From Pezizomycotina sp. ARF18 (lineage: Eukaryota; Ascomycota): DNA of 64,000 nt. Every line of letters starts with the position of its first letter. Within the stretch, counting starts at the first letter, position 1. The notes under the pieces were generated by a model, which saw nothing but the letters and a program-made list of their open reading frames with translations, made no database searches and was not told the DNA's origin. The stretch lies in contig AZLU01000041.1 in NCBI GenBank assembly GCA_002224055.1, forward strand, positions 123,160 to 187,159, read 5' to 3'. Both the position numbers and the translations under genes were made by a program. Below, piece by piece: positions 60,841 to 64,000 of this stretch.

Positions 60841-60842
60841 TC

Positions 60843-60890
<48 letters not shown>

Positions 60891-61507
60891 AAAGAGCAGC
60901 TCTCCTAAGTTCCTATATTGATGATATTTCGCAGTCTTTCCAGTTCGTTAATCTCTATTTTTCTATTTTAAAAAGAAAGACCTTAACTAGGCAACTTAGT
61001 CAAAACTGAGAAACCCGACGGCACACCGGTAGAGCGTTCTCGTTCCTGAAGAGAAATATCCTACTCTCGTTCAGGTACGCAACAAAAACACACAAGGATA
61101 TCACGACTAAGGAAAACTATTAAGTCAGGGTATAATTATCTCATGTTCCTGGATATTGACAATAATAATCATATCAAGAGATCTACCAAAACTTCTATTT
61201 ATCGAGCTTCTATTCTTGACGTTTCTGAAAGGATCTTGACAGGCGGTTGAACCTTGCCAGCACTAGCAAAGACTTTTGCCGAATGCGACGGTCACATCTT
61301 ACTATTTTTAAACCAAATTTTTTATCCACCCAAGCAAGAATACTCAAGAACACGAGACTTCCTTCCGAAATTTGACCTCTCCACCACGCTAAAATATTGG
61401 CGGAGACGTGGCGATATAAATATATAATAAATTTAAGTGTCATGATACTACCTCTCTGTTTCTTTTTTTTTCTTTTTTTTTCTTTTTAAGCAAGAAAATC
61501 AGGATTA

Positions 61508-61539
<32 letters not shown>

Positions 61540-64000
61540 GTGAAAATTATCGCATGAAAAGCATCTCGCAAGCACATGGGAAACAGAAGGTTAAAAGGGG
61601 GCTAGCGCTCGGCGAATTGATGTTGCCTTTAATCGAACTAAAACGGGCTCGAGTATATCAGAAACGAAAGAGATACCTGCGCCCCAAACGTTAGAAAAAA
61701 AAAAAAAAAAAAAAAAACGTTAAAAAGTTATATCATCGCAATATCACAATGAACTTGGACTTCTGCAGATCTGAGAAATTGTCCATCGCAAGCAAGCTCA
61801 TATCCGATAGATCGATAAAAGTGAAAAAAAAAAAAAGATCAATTCGGTACCCCCGGTTTTTTTTTGTTATTCTCTAAGACTCTAACCCACACTATTGAAA
61901 TTTCACGGAGTAAAACATGGCGCAATTTTCCTGAGCGTAGGGGGAGAGCTCGGCGCACTGACCAGGTGCCATGGCGCAATTTTTCGGAAACAGTCTTGCT
62001 CATTCGGCTCGGCACCGCAGTCGTACATAGGGCTTATGATCACTATAGTTTCACTCATACACCTACACCGCTAAATTCCCAAGACTTCGAAAGCCCAACT
62101 CTGCCGCAAAAGGCTTTCCGCAGTTCAATGCGCTCGCTAGAAATACTACTGTTGGAGCTCTTAATGTTAGGCGAATATCACCAAAAAAAAAAAAAAAAAA
62201 GAACAAGCCACTGTCGCCTCGAATGGGAGTAGCTGTCATTTACCCGGCGCATGAACGACAGAGCTTCGGCATATAGTTAGTAGCCGCAGTTCACCCGCGC
62301 CCCCGGTTTTGACGACCGCATACACCGTCCGAACTTTACAACAGAACGAATGTCGATGTCGAGTTAAGTATGACGCTAGAAAGACCTCCTTCGGGGCATT
62401 AATTTCTGTCAAAAAAAAAAAAAAAAAAAAATGGAGGTCGCATAACAGCCGCAGCAATTCTTTTGCTGTTTGTAACACCGTTTTTTCCAAACGGTCATCT
62501 CGAGATCGCGATGGGATACGCAAGTATCCGCAGTTGATTCCGCGTGCCCCGTTGTCTATCAAACAACTTATGTAAGGAAACCCCCCCAAAAGCTCACGAC
62601 TAAGAAAGGAACGGGTTTTAGAAGAGTGGCATCGTGTACGTGTGCTCTTTCTCGAAACCTCACACGACATTTCTTTGTACCTCGAAACCCATGTTCTTCA
62701 TCTGAGATAACGAAATTATATTATTATTTTTTTTTCGCACTCACCTATCCGCAATTATCGAATGAATATCGAGTATTTCAAGGATTTTGAAGGATTAGTT
62801 TATATCGTCCTCTGCGAATACCCGAACTAAGTAAAAAAAGAAAAAAAAAAAAAAGAAAAACCAATGACGAGCCGTGTCTCGCGGTAATTAACAACGCAGA
62901 ATCTTCCTACCAGTAGAATTGTGGGGAAGAGAAGAGCTCAAGAAAATGTAAGCTTTTTTTCTGTGAGAAGTTTCGAAGTTTCGGGATAATGCATGCCTGT
63001 CGTGTAATCTTAAAACATCATGGAGATAAAAAAAAGTAATTTCCGGAGTGAACATGGGTCGTTTCTGGAATATGTGGATTTTTCTTCTTGTACCATCGCT
63101 GTCACTGTCATTGTAATACTTATTAAACGGTGCGGAGCGTCGTCGATCGTGGAATGGCATGCGGAGAGAAATAGAAATAAACATCCGTTGCTTGCCCGAT
63201 CGCGGAGGTAAATCTGGATTCTGGAGTTGCGAGTTGCTATATACATCCCTCAAAAAAAAATAAAATAAAAAAATAACAATTCTGGAGAATAAGAATAGCG
63301 ATAGGAAGAAACGAAATTCTACCAAGATGTCGAATGTATCGAATGCATAGTTCCACCCTTAACACTTTCAATGAAACAGAATCCATTGGATGCAATGCAC
63401 TTGCATTGCGTTGGGCTGTCGCGCGCGGCTGTAGCGCTTTGACGCACGTCGAGGCTAGGTGTTGTACATGAGGCTGACGATCAGCCCAAGCCAGTTCATC
63501 TCACAACAAAAAAAAAAAAAAATGAGCGACACTGCGCCTTCTTTGTAAAATGGAAGCGCGTACCAACCGTCAAAAAAAAAAAAAAAAAAAAAAACTCCCA
63601 CACCCAGGAACATTGAGAGAAAAAAGGGATAAAAAAATAAAATAAAAAGAAACCTCGAGGAATATTCCCGACGAAGAAACATGTTCTTACTGTACTTTTT
63701 CTGTACGCCAAGAATGCATATTACCCTGGTAAGGTTGTCAGCAAAAGTACCACTTGCACTTGGCATTGATAAAATAGTAGCAAAAATCGAATAAAATCGA
63801 GGACCCGAGGGAGAAAGGTCAGTTCCCGCGCTGGCGAGAAAAAAAAAAATAGAACATTCTAAAAAGCGGAGAAGAAGGTCGAAAAGTGATATAAAAAAAA
63901 AAAAAAAAAGGCCGCGACCGTAGACGCGAGAGACAATTTCTTTTCGTGCCTTCTTCTGCTCGGGTATGACCGTCCGCTAACGGCTCCTTTTTTTTTTGTT
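60841..64000. other. Stretch rich in long A/T runs, no supported gene
   Basis: Runs of one base: T at 60847-60887 (41), A at 61507-61533 (27), 61695-61717 (23), 62411-62431 (21) and 63574-63594 (21), plus many of 12-18. Between them lie unique-looking blocks with no motif-bearing reading frame. Apparent open stretches here depend on Lys or Phe runs translated from these tracts. Confidence 0.6.
61916..61984. repeat. Short direct repeat 54 bases apart
   Basis: CATGGCGCAATTTT occurs at 61916-61929 and again at 61970-61983, followed by similar C-GGA/CCTGA bases. It may be a small tandem duplication. Confidence 0.6.

Noticed and set aside
62236-62670. Minus-strand frame of 144 codons
   Set aside because: It passes through a 21-base A-run (a Phe run in translation) and has no motif or conserved composition.
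1-64000. LTR-type or other virus-like fossils
   Set aside because: I looked for reverse transcriptase, integrase and capsid-like motifs and for long terminal repeats and recognised none; repeats too decayed to see by eye cannot be ruled out.

Overview
The window looks like nuclear DNA of a filamentous ascomycete (Pezizomycotina). Evidence: short GT-AG introns of about 45-125 nt with CTAAC/CTAAT-type branch sites, fungal-type seven-helix rhodopsin-domain (PTH11-like) proteins, a fungal membrane RGS protein, an F-box protein, and CT-rich promoter tracts. I cannot name genus or species. Nearly every recognisable gene is interrupted by single-base reading-frame shifts, roughly one per 150-600 coding bases, while protein motifs on both sides stay intact. 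The simplest reading is an unpolished, indel-prone assembly rather than mass pseudogene formation. There is also one run of Ns (44997-45602). All CDS spans below are therefore gene extents, not clean reading frames.

Layout. 0.67-1.23 kb (+): small secreted protein with CSNGKC repeats. 4.7-5.9 kb (-): seven-helix rhodopsin-type protein. 6.3-20.9 kb: long AT-rich stretch without a convincing gene, holding a group of stem-loops near 9.0 kb, a tandem 12-mer palindrome at 10.3 kb and several A/T runs. 20.9-23.8 kb (+): ankyrin-repeat protein ending in two C2H2 zinc fingers. 27.5-29.2 kb (+): secreted collagen-like Gly-rich protein with duplicated exon-intron units. 29.8-31.2 kb (+) and 31.9-32.8 kb (-): weaker candidate genes. 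34.2-35.6 kb (+): F-box/LRR-like protein. 37.2-38.6 kb (+): second rhodopsin-type protein. 39.1-41.0 kb (-): seven-helix protein with a Cys-rich ectodomain. 43.0-44.5 kb (+): third rhodopsin-type protein. 48.5-49.7 kb (+): membrane RGS protein. 52.8-55.3 kb (-): SPATA20/YyaL-like thioredoxin-fold protein with a mitochondrial-type leader. 55.95-57.97 kb (-): large secreted helical protein of unknown family. 58-64 kb: no convincing gene; many long A/T runs.

Theme. The 37-50 kb stretch groups two rhodopsin-type receptors, one receptor-like protein with an ectodomain, and an RGS protein, the class that normally switches off G-protein signalling. This may be a chance neighbourhood or a loose group for sensing and cell-surface signalling. 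The secreted CSNGKC-repeat protein, the collagen-like protein and the 58-kb secreted protein add cell-surface or extracellular functions. I saw no CRISPR array, rRNA or tRNA that I could support, and no LTR or virus-like fossil that I could recognise.
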